Of a stretch of 64,000 bases of DNA, positions 12,148-23,459 are shown piece by piece. The DNA lies in the NCBI GenBank assembly GCA_023213395.1, contig CM041465.1, positions 127,107,741 through 127,171,740 on the forward strand. Reading direction: 5' to 3'. Positions within the stretch are counted from its first letter, which is position 1; each line of letters opens with the position of its first letter. Under the pieces are notes generated by a model. It did no database searches, was not told the origin of the DNA, and saw only the letters and a list, made by a program, of their open reading frames with translations. A program made the position numbers and the translations under genes. The DNA comes from Cycas panzhihuaensis. Its lineage: Eukaryota; Cycadophyta.

Positions 12148-14351
12148 CAAAACCTAGCCTCTTATTTATTTCTATAACTTTCAATCTATTTCTTGTATGG
12201 TTTCATGAGAAAAATGAATAATGGACTTGGTTTCATTAATGAGTTAGGCCATGTTTTGATGAAGTAATTTATTGATTTGCTTATTGATATATGATGAATG
12301 ACAATGTGTTGTGTATTATGCTATCACCTACCAATGACTGAGACTTATGACATTAAAATTTTTCTTTCACGATCACTTTAATTCAAATTTTCTTTTAAAA
12401 CGTTTTTGTTTTTATGTTTTATTCTTGATTTCACCCAAATTTTATCATTTTTTATTAGTTTTGGGTTTATGCTCATCGTTTTCATCCTATTTTAGGCCTC
12501 TTTCCTTATTTATAAAATCATTTATACTTGAATTTATGATTTAAAAATCAAATTTTGACCTTTGATAAGCTAATTTTTACTTTCCCATTTATTATATTTT
12601 TTGTACTACTAAAAACACAACTACTCATGTTTTTAGAGTAAAGTCGTGTTTTTGATAGGTTCAAAAGTGTGATTGGTCAGGTTTTTTACTATTATGTATA
12701 TAAAACTCAGCTACCATATCAAATTTTTACATACCACTGCCCAAATTTGGTGAAATCTTATCTTTTGAATGCCCTAAAGTGATAAGAGGGGTATTGTTGT
12801 TTATGATTGAGATTTAGAGAGTGAAGACATTAAGTTTTATATGATTCTTTAGAGATTTTTAGAGACTTTTTAAAGATTGTTGCTACTGTGACTTGGAGAT
12901 TGGCTTTTATTGATGCTTTTGAGTGAAATCAAGAGAAAGATTTGATGTTAAAGCTTGTTGCTTTGTTGATGTTTAAATTTTGATGGTTTGCTTTCTAAGT
13001 TTCATCACTTTTCTTATTATTTTTAACCTCAAAACTCCTCTAAACTAGTAAGATCTTTCTTATTTGATTTCTTATCATTTCACTACTTGTTGGAGGTTAT
13101 TTTTTGCTCAGAATTTGCTCTCTCTTTTTACTAGTTTTTGTGGTGATCTTATATTTATTTTTAGCTTGGAATCTTGGCTAAAAGGTCAACCCTTTCTAGG
13201 ATTAAAAAGGGATAAGTGAAGGTGAAGCATGGTCATCTCTTCACCATCTAAATAGCTATCTCTTCCCATTCTTCCATAGTAGCTTAAATTCTAAGTAGTT
13301 TGTCATCCCTTTTAGCTTGTATTTTATTGTGGTTTAGCCTTTAATGCTTGTTGTATTTCTTCCTTTGCTTGTTTTAAAGGAATGTTTGGAGAAAATTAAT
13401 AAAAAGAAGTAAAAAAACCAATCTAAGGTAGAATTTTACAATAGGAAAGAAGTCTTGGTTTTGATGCTTGCATGGTTTCACTCTTACATTTATTTTTTCT
13501 CTCTTTTAAAAAAAAATCTAAATTAGTTAATAAAATATATATTTAAATTTTCAAACCATTAGAGGTTCAAGGATCCCTTTGGAGTCCCTTTTTCTCCAAT
13601 TATGATAGAATCTCAAAGTTGTGTGGCTTGTTTCTTGTATGAGGATTATGGTTGAAATATAATTTATTATATACAATGTTAATGGACTAAAAATTCATTT
13701 AGAATAGCAGTAGCACATCTTTAAAAATTCTCTTTTTCATTGTAGATTCTTCATTCAAAATACATAAAGCATGTGTATGAGATAAAGACCTTTTTATTAA
13801 TATCACATGTTATTGAATCTTTTAAAAGCTTGCATAAATAATTGAATATTATATTGTATATCATACTAGTGCTTTTCTTTTCCCAGTTAAGTGTGTGTGT
13901 TGCATCTAAAAGAGATAGTTTCATATCTATTTTAGTAGGTTTCATTCTTAAAACAAAAAAGAATAAAAAAAATGTATTGCATACATCCAGTTCTCCTTTG
14001 CTTACTTATTGAAAGTAGAATACGCCTTATTATTTCATTGATTACCTTTATTCATTTCATTTCATCTTGTTGAAAAATAAAAATCATAAAATAAAAACAA
14101 AAGAAAGAAAACTAAACCTTTTCCATTGTCCATCCCTTCCCCTTTATTTAAGTAAAACTTAAAAGGTTAAAAGAATTAAAGGATATGAGTCCCTAGAAAG
14201 GATATAAGAAACATTGTCAGAGTAGATCGAAATTTAGAACTCCTTTACGTGGTTGTGTAGGGTAGTCGATTTAATCACCTCTATATATCCTAGCCTTTTG
14301 TTGTCTTATTTATTCATATTCTCATAAAATGACACAATTAGGTGAAGACTC
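12148..14351 (+). other. Probable 5' LTR and leader of Tat-B
   Basis: There is no coding frame. A TATA-like TATATAAAAC lies at 12697-12706, after which the sequence becomes T-rich. This stretch is contiguous, after removal of Copia-3, with the leader before the Tat-B gag ATG at 19527. With no second LTR in the window I cannot fix the LTR start, end or PBS. Position is the main argument. Confidence 0.45.
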
Positions 14352-14356
14352 CTTAG

Positions 14357-14752
14357 TTTTAGATATGTTGAACACTTTATTACTGTTATATATGTATAGG
14401 CATTACACCTAAGCTTCTTTGTGGGGTTCAGGGTCTTATGGGGGTCTTTGTCAGCCCGTGGTTTATGCCCATTGTATTGTAAAACTGCAAGGCAGTATCT
14501 TGTAATGTTGTCTCTATATATTTTTATATAATGGTACATGTAATATAATGGCATGGATGAGTAGAGGAGAAGAGTTGGAGTTTATTCATCTCTATAATTC
14601 TTTAGTTGTTGCTTAGATTAATGACAGGTCTATGCTTAAACCTGAATCACCTAGTATTCTTTGTTGATTGCTTAATTTGTTTATGCTATTTGTTCTTTAC
14701 ATGGTTTAGAGTTCTATTATCACATTGCTTCTACAGTTATATTTTATCTTCA
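14357..14752 (+). repeat. Copia-3 5' LTR (396 bp)
   Basis: It begins TTTTAGATATG (the TG start of the 3' copy has become TT) and ends TATCTTCA. It lacks a GC-rich block of about 95 bp that the 3' LTR has. The breakpoint lies between short GGGGT/GGGTC-type repeats near 14425-14435. Confidence 0.93.
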
Positions 14753-14754
14753 TT

Positions 14755-14766
14755 TGGTATCAGAGC
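14755..14766 (+). other. Copia-3 primer-binding site
   Basis: TGGTATCAGAGC lies two bases after the LTR end and is complementary to initiator tRNA-Met. Confidence 0.93.
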
Positions 14767-14823
14767 TAAAGTTTTTAGTTCTGTGGGAAGCCATTTGATA
14801 AGTGGGAGTGTTGGTCGGTGAAC

Positions 14824-15640
14824 TTGAGTGTGAAGATCAGGGCAAGCACTACAAAGATAGAGATTGAAAAATTCAATAGGCAGAACTTTAAGTTGTTGAA
14901 GCTAAATATGGAAGATATCCTTATCAAGAAGGATGAGTGCATCATTGTATCAAGAATAAAGCATGTAACTATGGGTGTTAAAGACTAGAAGAAGCTTGAT
15001 CGAAAGGCAATCAATTTGATAAGATTATACCTTTTAGGCATGATGTTGTTGAATGTTGCCATAGAGTCTACAGCCAATGATCTGTGGAGAAAGTTAGAGG
15101 CTTTGTATCAAATAAAGTCCTTAGTTAATAAGCTATCTTTTTAGAAAAAGTTGTATTCACTCAAGATAAGTGATGGAGATGTATTTACAGATCATCTCAC
15201 TATATTTAGCACTATGGTGAGCCTGTTTATTTCAGTTGGGATAACAATGTCTGAAGAAGACAAGTGTATTATCCTATTATATTCACTTCCTAATTCCTGG
15301 GATAATCTTGTGATGACAATTAGCAACACGACTATTGCCACCCTAAGATTTGATGATGTTGTTTCTTCTCTACTGTTAGAAGAAACAAAGAAAAAATCTT
15401 CTGAGGATTATTCAAAAGAAGCATTAGCAGTGAGAGGTCAAACATTAGATCGTGACCAATAAAGGCCTAAGAACACATGGCCAAAATCTAAAGGAAAATC
15501 TAAATCTCCAAGCAGAGGCCCTTTAGTATGTTGAAGATATGGGAAGCCTAGCCATATGAAGAGCCAGTGTCGATTCAAGGTTAACAAGGGAAAGTCACCT
15601 TAAGCTACTTCTTCCACAGTAGAAAAAGCCTCTGATGAAG
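14824..15640 (+). pseudogene. Copia-3 gag
   Basis: The reading frame VKIRASTTKIEIEKFNRQNF marks a Tork-type gag N-terminus. The start codon appears as TTG at 14824, probably a mutated ATG. The longest open piece is 15151-15462 (103 codons), containing the gag-typical phrases YSLKISDGD, LLYSLPNSWDNL and VVSSLLLEE. The zinc knuckle near 15530-15572 reads C-stop-RYGKPSHMKSQC: its second Cys is Tyr and a Trp-like position is a stop. Stops also occur at ~14986, 15142 and 15460. Confidence 0.88.
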
Positions 15641-15649
15641 ATGATGGTG

Positions 15650-17045
15650 ATATTTATTTGGCAACATTAGGTAAGTTGTCAAATATTGAGTCTTAGTTAA
15701 TTGACTATGGTGCTTTGATTCATGTTACTCCCAATAGGGATTGGTTTTATTAATACACAAGGATTGATGGAGGTAAAGTATTTCTTGAGGATTATTACCC
15801 ATATAAAATTATGAGTCATGGAGGGATAAAGGTTCGATTTTAGATGGAAGGGTTAAAACTATCCCTGATATGAGTCATAATTCTAGTTTGGGTATAAGTA
15901 TATTGTCTATTAGTCAATTAAGTGATGTAGGAATAGAATTGATCTTCAATAAAGACAGTTATAAAATAGTTCGAAGAGCATTGGTGTTAACAAGAGGGGT
16001 CCAATTTGGAACACTATATAAGCTTGATGTAAGCACAGTGTGTGGTAGAAGTTACAGTCTAGCTATTATAGAAAGTAGTAATAATGTAGACAAGACCCAA
16101 ATATCACTTATTAGTAAAACTATATTGTGGCATCAGAGGTTGGGCCATACTGGAGAGAAAGACCTCTATGATTTATTCTCCAAAGGTATGGCAGAAGACA
16201 TCTCTAGAATTAATAACTCCTTTGATTTTGATCTCTATCAACATTGTGTATATGGAAAACAGAATCAAGTCAGTTTTCCTTTAGGGTTGAAGAGAGTAAA
16301 GGGTATTTTGTAATTAGTTCACAGTAATGTTTTTAGACCTGTTGATGTAACCTCATTAGGTGGGTCCAAATACTTTTTCTCATTCATAGACGATTTCTCA
16401 ATAAAGACATGGATGTACTTTCTCAAGTAGAAATCTGAAGCCTTTAGTAAATTCAAATAATTCAAGGCCATGGTTAAGAATCAGAGTGATAGGCAAATCA
16501 AGGTATTGAGGACTGATAACGAAGGTGAGTTTTTTTCAAAGGAGTTTGACCAGTTATGTAACAAGTGTGGGATAGTAAAGCAAAAAATAATTCCCTATAT
16601 GCCATAATAGAATAGAGTTGCTAAAAGGATAAATAGGACCTTGTTGGAGAGATCTATGAGCATGCTCAGTGCTGCTAGATTAGAGAAGAAATTCCAGGTA
16701 GAGGCTGTGATGATTACAAGCTACCTGATAAATAGATCACTAATAACTACCTTAGTATACAAAACACCTGAAGAAGTGTGGTCTAGTAAGAAACCATTTC
16801 TTGATTATCTTAGAGTTTTAGTTATGAAGTTTTTGTACATATTCTTAAATAGCAGAAGGCTAAGTTTGATTTCAAAGCACAAAAGACTATTTTCATTGGT
16901 TATAGTGATGGTGTCTAAGGATAAACTTTATAACCTTGAAACACAAAAGGTTATATATAGTTATGATGTTGTTTTTAGAGAGGAGTTCAAGCCTCTAAAG
17001 CAGGATGAAGAACCAAAGGAAGAACACTCTAAAAAGGCATAATTT
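15650..17045 (+). pseudogene. Copia-3 protease and integrase
   Basis: The protease site reads LIDYGALIHVTPNRDWFY near 15697 (usual LIDSGAS). The integrase zinc region is open at 15870-16313: HQRLGH near 16130 and the second half of the HHCC motif with the first Cys changed to Tyr (YQHCVYGKQ). The core continues with FIDDFS (near 16387) and VLRTDNEGEF (near 16503). The last catalytic Glu is Lys (AKRINRT near 16620, usual AERMNRT). The 133-codon frame 16641-17042 covers the C-terminal part (TPEEVWSSKKP). Confidence 0.9.
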
Positions 17046-17049
17046 AAAG

Positions 17050-18790
17050 TAAGGGATGAAGATTCTACATTAGAATATAAGTCAACTGAAGAGGAAGAAC
17101 CAGTTGTAGAGGTAGCTCAACCCCAAGAACCCCACATCTTGAGGAGATCAACTCGTGAGAGAAGATAGCCTAATAGGTATATTCCTGAAGACTTTTGTCA
17201 CTCCTCTTTTATTTTATCTACTACAGATGATGATCCATATAGTATTCGAGAGGTTATAGAGTCAAAAGAGAGCCAACTCTAGATGAAGGCCATGCAAGAA
17301 GAAATAATAGCCTTAGATAAAATTAACATATAGGATTTGGTGGATCTGCTTGATGGTAGAAAACCTATTGATAACAAATGTATCCTCAAGAGGAAGTTTC
17401 AGGAAGATGATACTATGGAAAAGGACAAGGCTCACCCGATGGCAAAGGGCTATTCCCAAGTCAAGGGAATAGATTTTGGTGAGGTGTTTCCTTTTGTTAT
17501 AAAAGTTACTTCAATTAGATTTTTGTTGGTTGTAGTAGCTGCCTATGACCTTGAGGTGGATCAAATGGATGTGAAGACTACATTTCTTCATGATGACTTT
17601 GATGAAGAAATTTATATGTTATAGCCTAAAGGATATAAAGTTGTAGGGAAGGAGAATATGGTGTGTAGGTTGAAGAAGCCATTATATGACTTGAAACAAT
17701 CACCAAGGATGTGGTATCAGAAGTTTGATTCACATATATTGGCAGGTGGCTTTGTGGATAGCAAAGCAGATCATTGTGTTTATTATAAGCAGGTTGGTGA
17801 TCATTTTGTTATTCTAGCTTTATATGTTGATGTCATACTTTTAGTTGGTAACAATAAAGAAATGAAGCAACTTGTGAAAGGCTAATTAGCATCTCATTTT
17901 AAGATGAAGGACCTTGGTATTGCACATTTTATTTTAGGCATTAAGATTAAAAAGAATAGGAGAAATAGGAAGATTTAGCTTATCTAAAGACAGTACATTG
18001 AGACAATATTATAGTGGTTCAGGTTACAGGATAGTAAACCAGTTAATATTCCTCTTCTTTCTAATTTAAAACTATCAGATAAACACTACCCAAAGACTTA
18101 CTAAGAAGTTGAAGACATGGAATTTGTCCCTTATGTTAATGCTATTAGTAGCATAATATATGCAATGGTTTACACTCAACCAGACATTGCCCATGTAGTG
18201 AGAGTAGTTAACATGTATATGTCAAACCCAAGGAGGGAGCATTGGGTGGTTGTGAAAAGGATTTTTAGATATATGTGGGGTACATCAAACTATAGAATTT
18301 ACTATCAAGGAGATCCCATAGAGAATAAAATAGTAAACTTAAGAGGCTTTGTTGATACTGATTGGGTTGGAGATCTAAACAACAAAAGATCTACAAGAGG
18401 GTATGTCTTTACCCTTTGTGGTGGTGCAGTCAGTTGGATGAGTAAAAGATAGCAAGTTGTGGCACTTTCTAGCACAGAAGTAGAGTATATGGCAACTACT
18501 TATGCATGCAGGGAAGTAGTTTAAATATATAAATTATTCACAGATATTAAATTTAAGCAAGATGTTATAAGGATAGATTATGATAGTCAAAGTATAATCT
18601 ACTTAGCAAAGAATCCCATTTTTCATGCTCAATTAAAGCATATTTCCGTGTAGTTCTATTTTGTGAGAGAAATGGTTCAAGATCACAAGGTGGATTTGTA
18701 GAAGATTACTATATAAGAGAATGCTACAGACTTATTGACTAAGATTATTAGTACATAAAAATTTATATGGTGTAGAATTGTAATGGGTGT
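17050..18790 (+). pseudogene. Copia-3 reverse transcriptase and RNase H
   Basis: RT is in two open pieces, 17337-17624 and 17658-17885. Motifs are FGEVFPFVIKVTSIRFLL, DQMDVKTTFLH, VCRLKKPLYDLKQSPRMWY, and the catalytic box as YVDV (the second Asp became Val). RNase H follows, with an open piece 18117-18452 (YVNAISSIIYAMVYTQPDIA, GFVDTDWVGDLNNKRSTRGY), the STEVEY block (near 18475) and a C-terminal region to ~18790. The loss of the YVDD aspartate alone would kill polymerase activity. Confidence 0.9.
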
Positions 18791-18856
18791 TTATGATTTT
18801 GGCATTCAGTAGTTGTGTATGTAGATTTCTTGTAAAGTGTTCAATAAGTGGGAGAT

Positions 18857-19348
18857 TGTTAGATATGTTTAACACTTTACAAGTGTTACATAGGTATAGA
18901 CATTACACTCAAGCCCCTTTATGGGGTCTGAGGGCCTGTTGTAGGGCCCTCGATTAGGGGGTCTGAGGAGCTAGTGGCCTCCCAGGCGAGGGTTCAAGGG
19001 CGAGAGCCCTCGAGAAAACTTTTTGGGTGTCTTATAGGGGTCTTTCTTAGCCCGTGGTTTATGCCCATTGTATTGTAAAATCACAAGGTGGTATCTTACA
19101 ATATTGTGTCTATATATTTTTATGTAAAGACACATGTAATATAATGGCATGGATGAGTCAAGGAGGAGAGTTGTGGTTTATTTATATCTGTAATTTTTTA
19201 GTTATTGCTTAGATTAATAGAAGGTCTATGCTTAGACCTGAATCTCTTAATGTTATTTGTTGAGTGCTTGATTTATTTATGCTATTTATTTTTTGCATGG
19301 TTTAGAGTTCTGTTATTACATTGCTTTTGCGGTTATATTTTCTCTTTA
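18857..19348 (+). repeat. Copia-3 3' LTR (492 bp) with polypurine tract
   Basis: AAGTGGGAGAT (18846-18856) is the polypurine tract and the LTR starts TGTTAGATATG at 18857. It carries a GC-rich block at ~18922-19022 with small hairpins (AGGGC-GAGA-GCCCT; GGGCCC palindrome) absent from the 5' LTR. It ends CTCTTTA at 19348, immediately followed by the TSD CTTAG. Confidence 0.93.
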
Positions 19349-19526
19349 CTTAGGAGTTGGGTAAAGGTGGTAATTTAAGTTTTCTTAGATTTTTTATCTA
19401 TTAGTTTCAATTGAAATAAAGAAAACACCCCATTCATTGAGAGATATCTAGTTTAGGTCCAACTGAGATGCACCATCTTTCTAGTGACCATATTGGGGTG
19501 CTACCATTTTTCTTTTTTTTTAAATA

Positions 19527-21761
19527 ATGGAAAATACAATGCCTACTCTTAGGTACTCTTTGAGGCTTCAAGGCCTCTCACTGAATCCTCAAGATTATCA
19601 TTTATATTTTGGTCAAAATGTTTCATCATCTTATGTCAAATCTTTAGAACTTTAGGCTCCTGACACTTACATTTATCCTCCTAAAAATTTGACTTAGTTG
19701 TACGACATACCTGTGGAACAAGGATATCTTGAACCCTCTCAATATCATAATGATCCTTCTTTTATAGATCCTTATTTTGTATAAGAAGATCCACCTCTTA
19801 TTCAACCGCACTTATCATACTTTGAGTTGGATCTCACTAGGATTCCTACTCTACTTCACATGCCTGGTTATCAAGACCCGTTTTATCTAGAGTTGTGCCA
19901 TGACATCTTCACTATAACATCTTTAATTTGATCCTTTGTGTGAGGATTTTGAGTCAATTCAAGTTAAGCCTCCACTTTATGTCATTCGATCTCTCTATCC
20001 TTCCCACCCTCCTTCACTAAGGCCTTTGTTGAGACCTCATTCTCCTCCTTTAGAGGAGGTGGAAGAGTATAAGTCAACTTATTTGTAGCCCCACCACATT
20101 CCTTTTAGGCTACAAGTTCATATTTACTCTCCTCACACCATACCTTCTATGCATGAGGGTACTACTATTGTTCCTGCCTATGGCAACCCTAATTCCTCTC
20201 ATATGCCTGCTTCTAGTCAAGTGGTTTTACCTTCACCAAGCCTATGACTTGTCTGCTCCTATACAACTAGGGTGATCTCTTCTCATCCTATTTCTTCCAC
20301 CACTTAATTACCACCTCACACATTGCATATGATTTTGTCTCACAGTATTAGACCTCATGCACCTTCTCCTAAAGTGTCTAACATGGTCCCTTCTTCTCAA
20401 TATATTTCCTATACTTATTATGTCCATTCTCATGCTTTAATTAGTTAATTGCAAGCCTTAAGAGTTTCTAACTTTGCTTCTTCTTTGCATATTCTTAGAG
20501 ATACTTCACAATCAACTCCTTTATCCACTTTTAATCCAATCTTCCCATAACATCTTATACCCGAAACTAATTCTATGGTTAATCCCACAGCTTGGTTTAA
20601 TCCCCCCTACTTTTCCATCTCATACCATTTCTCAATAATAACAACAACAATAATTATAACAACCTGTCCATTCATCCATTTCCTATTTGTCATCCTTGAC
20701 TTAACATTCTTCTATATTAAATCCAAAGAGACCTTTCCTCGATTATATGAAATTTCTATTTTCGCATGAGGTTCTTTTATCTCTTATGCCTCAATTACTT
20801 CTTAAGTTGCCTAAATTTTCTAGTGACTCTTCTGATGATCTCGCCTTCCATATACAAGCATTTGCACTTGCTTATATGAATTTTATACTATATGACTACG
20901 TCGTGATGAACCTATTTCCCAAATCACTTCAAGGTGATACCTTGAAGTGGTTTTATTGTCCTCCTTTAACTTCCCTCCTCTCATTCTAAAAATTAGTTGA
21001 TTCTTTTATCAATTATTTTGATGTAGTGGGATCATTTGAATTAGGCATCAAATCCCTTTTAGACATTAAGCAAAACTATAATGAGACCTTAAGAGACTTT
21101 GTGAGAAGGTTTCAAGACCAGGTACATGCTTTCTACTTATATCTTGATCTTAGTTTGCTATTTGATTTATTTACTAATGCTTTGAGGCCGCATATATACC
21201 ATTAAGTTCTTAAACTTAGTCCTCAAACTTATAAAGAAGTTGTTGATCATTGCTTAGCCTTAAAAATATTTGAGATTCAAGTAAGTATCAAGAAGGTTGG
21301 GAAACCTATCTCCTCCAAAGAAACTATTCAAACTATAGAACTTCTTATCCTGGCCCTACTTATGATTATCTAACTTCTTCTATTAGATTATTAGAGTGTG
21401 CAATCAACATTAAGTTGTGTGTTAATAGTCCTTCATAGAGCTAAGCTTCATAGGAGACTAAAATCATCCATCTTACTAAAGGAAGAAAGAAACAAAATCC
21501 TCCTCCACCTCCTCCTCCCTTCAGAAATATGAAATGGTGCTTGTATCATGATAGAAGTGAGTGCTACACAATTCAAAACATAACCCAAAATGTGAATGTC
21601 CAATCAAATTGTTCCTCTATGTCATCCCAAGATCAAATGATCCATAAGGATCCTTTGCCTCAACATAATGAGAAAATAAATAAAGATGATAAAGGCAAGG
21701 AAAAGTAGGTCTAAGATGATGAAGATTAACCTTCAAGTTCTAATTCATTGAAAAAGACTAC
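19527..21761 (+). pseudogene. Tat-B gag, interrupted by Gypsy-A
   Basis: The ATG at 19527 opens a frame MENTMPTLRYSLRLQGLSL that runs 45 codons to a TAG in place of Gln. A proline-rich N-terminal region follows. The capsid homology starts near 20780: LPKFSSDSSDDLAFHIQAF, MNLFPKSLQGDTLKWF (20747-20989 is open for 80 codons), then SFINYFD and QTYNETLRDFVRRF-like phrases to ~21120. The tail to 21761 is Lys-rich (DDKGKEK). Stops and one or two frameshifts make it non-functional. The frame resumes right of Gypsy-A at 35815. Confidence 0.82.
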
Positions 21762-21766
21762 CACTT

Positions 21767-22104
21767 TGGATCGTTCCTTCTCAGAAATTTAAGCTTGTAG
21801 GAGTGATAATTACTGGAAAATGAAGCTAAATAACACGAGTGCATAAGTAGATCATAGAAAATGAATCACCAAAATGAGTACCAAAGTACTTTCTCCTTTC
21901 AAGATATCATACTCAATAATATTACGAGTGGTTTAACCCTTTAAATACATAATTAAGGGTCTTCATCCTTAATGATTCTATTGGTGGCCCTAGCAGCCTT
22001 ACATCTTATTAGATGACTTAGCGGTCTATATACATAACTTACTAAACCCCTTAATCCTTTGTTGGTGGTTCCCTCTTACTAAGGAAAGGTGGAGTTATAT
22101 TACA
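21767..22104 (-). repeat. Gypsy-A 3' LTR
   Basis: It matches 35470-35809 throughout. On the minus strand it starts TGTAATATAACTCC and ends at the TGGATCG side (the other copy has TGACCG). It is preceded on the minus strand by the G-rich polypurine tract at 22105-22117. Confidence 0.93.
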
Positions 22105-22117
22105 GGTCCCCCCCTCT
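22105..22117 (-). other. Gypsy-A polypurine tract
   Basis: On the minus strand this reads AGAGGGGGGGACC directly before the LTR start, which is the plus-strand primer of the element. Confidence 0.85.
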
Positions 22118-23440
22118 GAGATGCTGAGTCCCCGCAGTGTTGGAGATGAGGATGTTTCTGGATGAACTCATCCGACTCCCAAGTAGCTTCATCAGCATCG
22201 CAGTTGACCCACTATACCAAGTGTTCAGAAATAATGCGATTCTGGAGGCAGCGCTAGTGACTGGCAAGGATTTTATTAGGAGGAATTATGAGAGTTTATT
22301 CTTCAGAGAGAATGGGTAGGGTCATGTGGGATGTAACTTTAGCTCCAAGGTAATTTTTTGGGTAGGACACATGGAAGACATTATGAATATTAGTGCCTGG
22401 GGGGAGTACAAGGGCATAAGCAACTTCACTAATTTTGTGCAGGATCTTATAAGGGCCATAGTAGCGGGGGCTTAGTTTATGCCCTTGATGGGACTTGAGT
22501 GATTGTTGCTTATAAGGTTAGAGGTGAAGGTATACTAGATCTCCAATATCAAAGGATCGATTAGATCGGGCGATCTGCTTCATTCGATTTCGAGCAGTGG
22601 CTAGATTTTATCGAAGGGCATGTAAGATTTGATCCATTTCTTAAAGCTTTTGTTACACAGAAGTGGTTCTGAAGTTTATGGCTAGGGTATGGTGGAAAGG
22701 TGGGTAGCAGCCATAAAGAGCTAAAAAGGGGGGCATCCTAACGGCAAAATGATGGGAGGAGTTATACCAATACTTGGCCAGGGCAAGCCATGAGGTCCAC
22801 TTAGCTTGGTGTTCTGAAGCGAAGCAATGTAGATAAGTTTCTAAAGTTTTGTTTAGAACCTCAAATTTGCCATCTATTTGTGGGTGGTAGGTAGAGCTCA
22901 TGTTAAATGAGGTTCCAATAGCCTTAAAGAGTTCTTGCCAAAAGGAGCTAGTAAACTTAGGGTTTTGATCACAAATGATAGATGATGGGAAGCCATAGAG
23001 GCAGAATATGAATTGGACATATAAGTCAGCGAGACAAGAGGAAGAATATGAGGTATGCACTGTGAGAAAGTGTGAGTACTTGGTTAATCGATCAATGATT
23101 ACCCAAATGGAATCAAACCTGGCAGATGGGTGTAGGCCCATGATGAAGTCCATGGCAATATCTTGCTACTTGCCTTGCAGAATATTTAATGGTTGGAGAA
23201 GGCCAAGGAGAGGTTTGGTCTCTACTTTATTTCATTGACAGATGTCACATTCTAATACGAAGGTAAATATGGTGGTCTTCATGTGGGGCCAAAAGAAACC
23301 TGCGTGGATCTGTCGATAAGTCTTATCGAAGCCAGAGTGGCCGCCAAGGGGAGACAAGTGGTATTTTGTTATGATTTTAGGGATGAATGAAGAGGAGGGA
23401 TGGACAAAGATATGATTATGGTACAAGAGGTGATTGTTGA
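22118..23440 (-). pseudogene. Gypsy-A integrase with C-terminal chromodomain
   Basis: The zinc-binding part is open at 23232-23426 (HLSPLGGHSG ... CDIC). The catalytic core is open for 166 codons at 22653-23153: MDFIMGLHP, then IICDQNPKF (Asp62), then HPQIDGKFEVLNKTLE (Glu98), giving D-35-E spacing with the triad present. The C-terminal part contains VAYALVLPPGTNIHNVFHVS. It ends at ~22130-22330 with a chromodomain-like stretch (SEHLV-stop-WVNCDADEATWESDEF), which tethers such integrases to chromatin. A few stops occur after 22653, and a small gap separates the zinc and core frames. Confidence 0.9.
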
Positions 23441-23459
23441 AGGTTGACCACCCTTTATT

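Larger units (their letters stand above)
14357..19348 (+). mobile_element. Copia-3: Tork-like copia element, 4992 bp, TSD CTTAG
   Basis: This is a complete element by structure: 5' LTR 14357-14752, PBS 14755-14766, gag, protease, integrase, RT, RNase H, polypurine tract 18846-18856 and 3' LTR 18857-19348. The 5-bp duplication CTTAG at 14352-14356 and 19349-19353 is perfect. It inserted into the leader of Tat-B. Coding regions are open over long stretches but broken by scattered stops, so it is older than Copia-4 and younger than Copia-1 or Copia-2. Confidence 0.95.
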
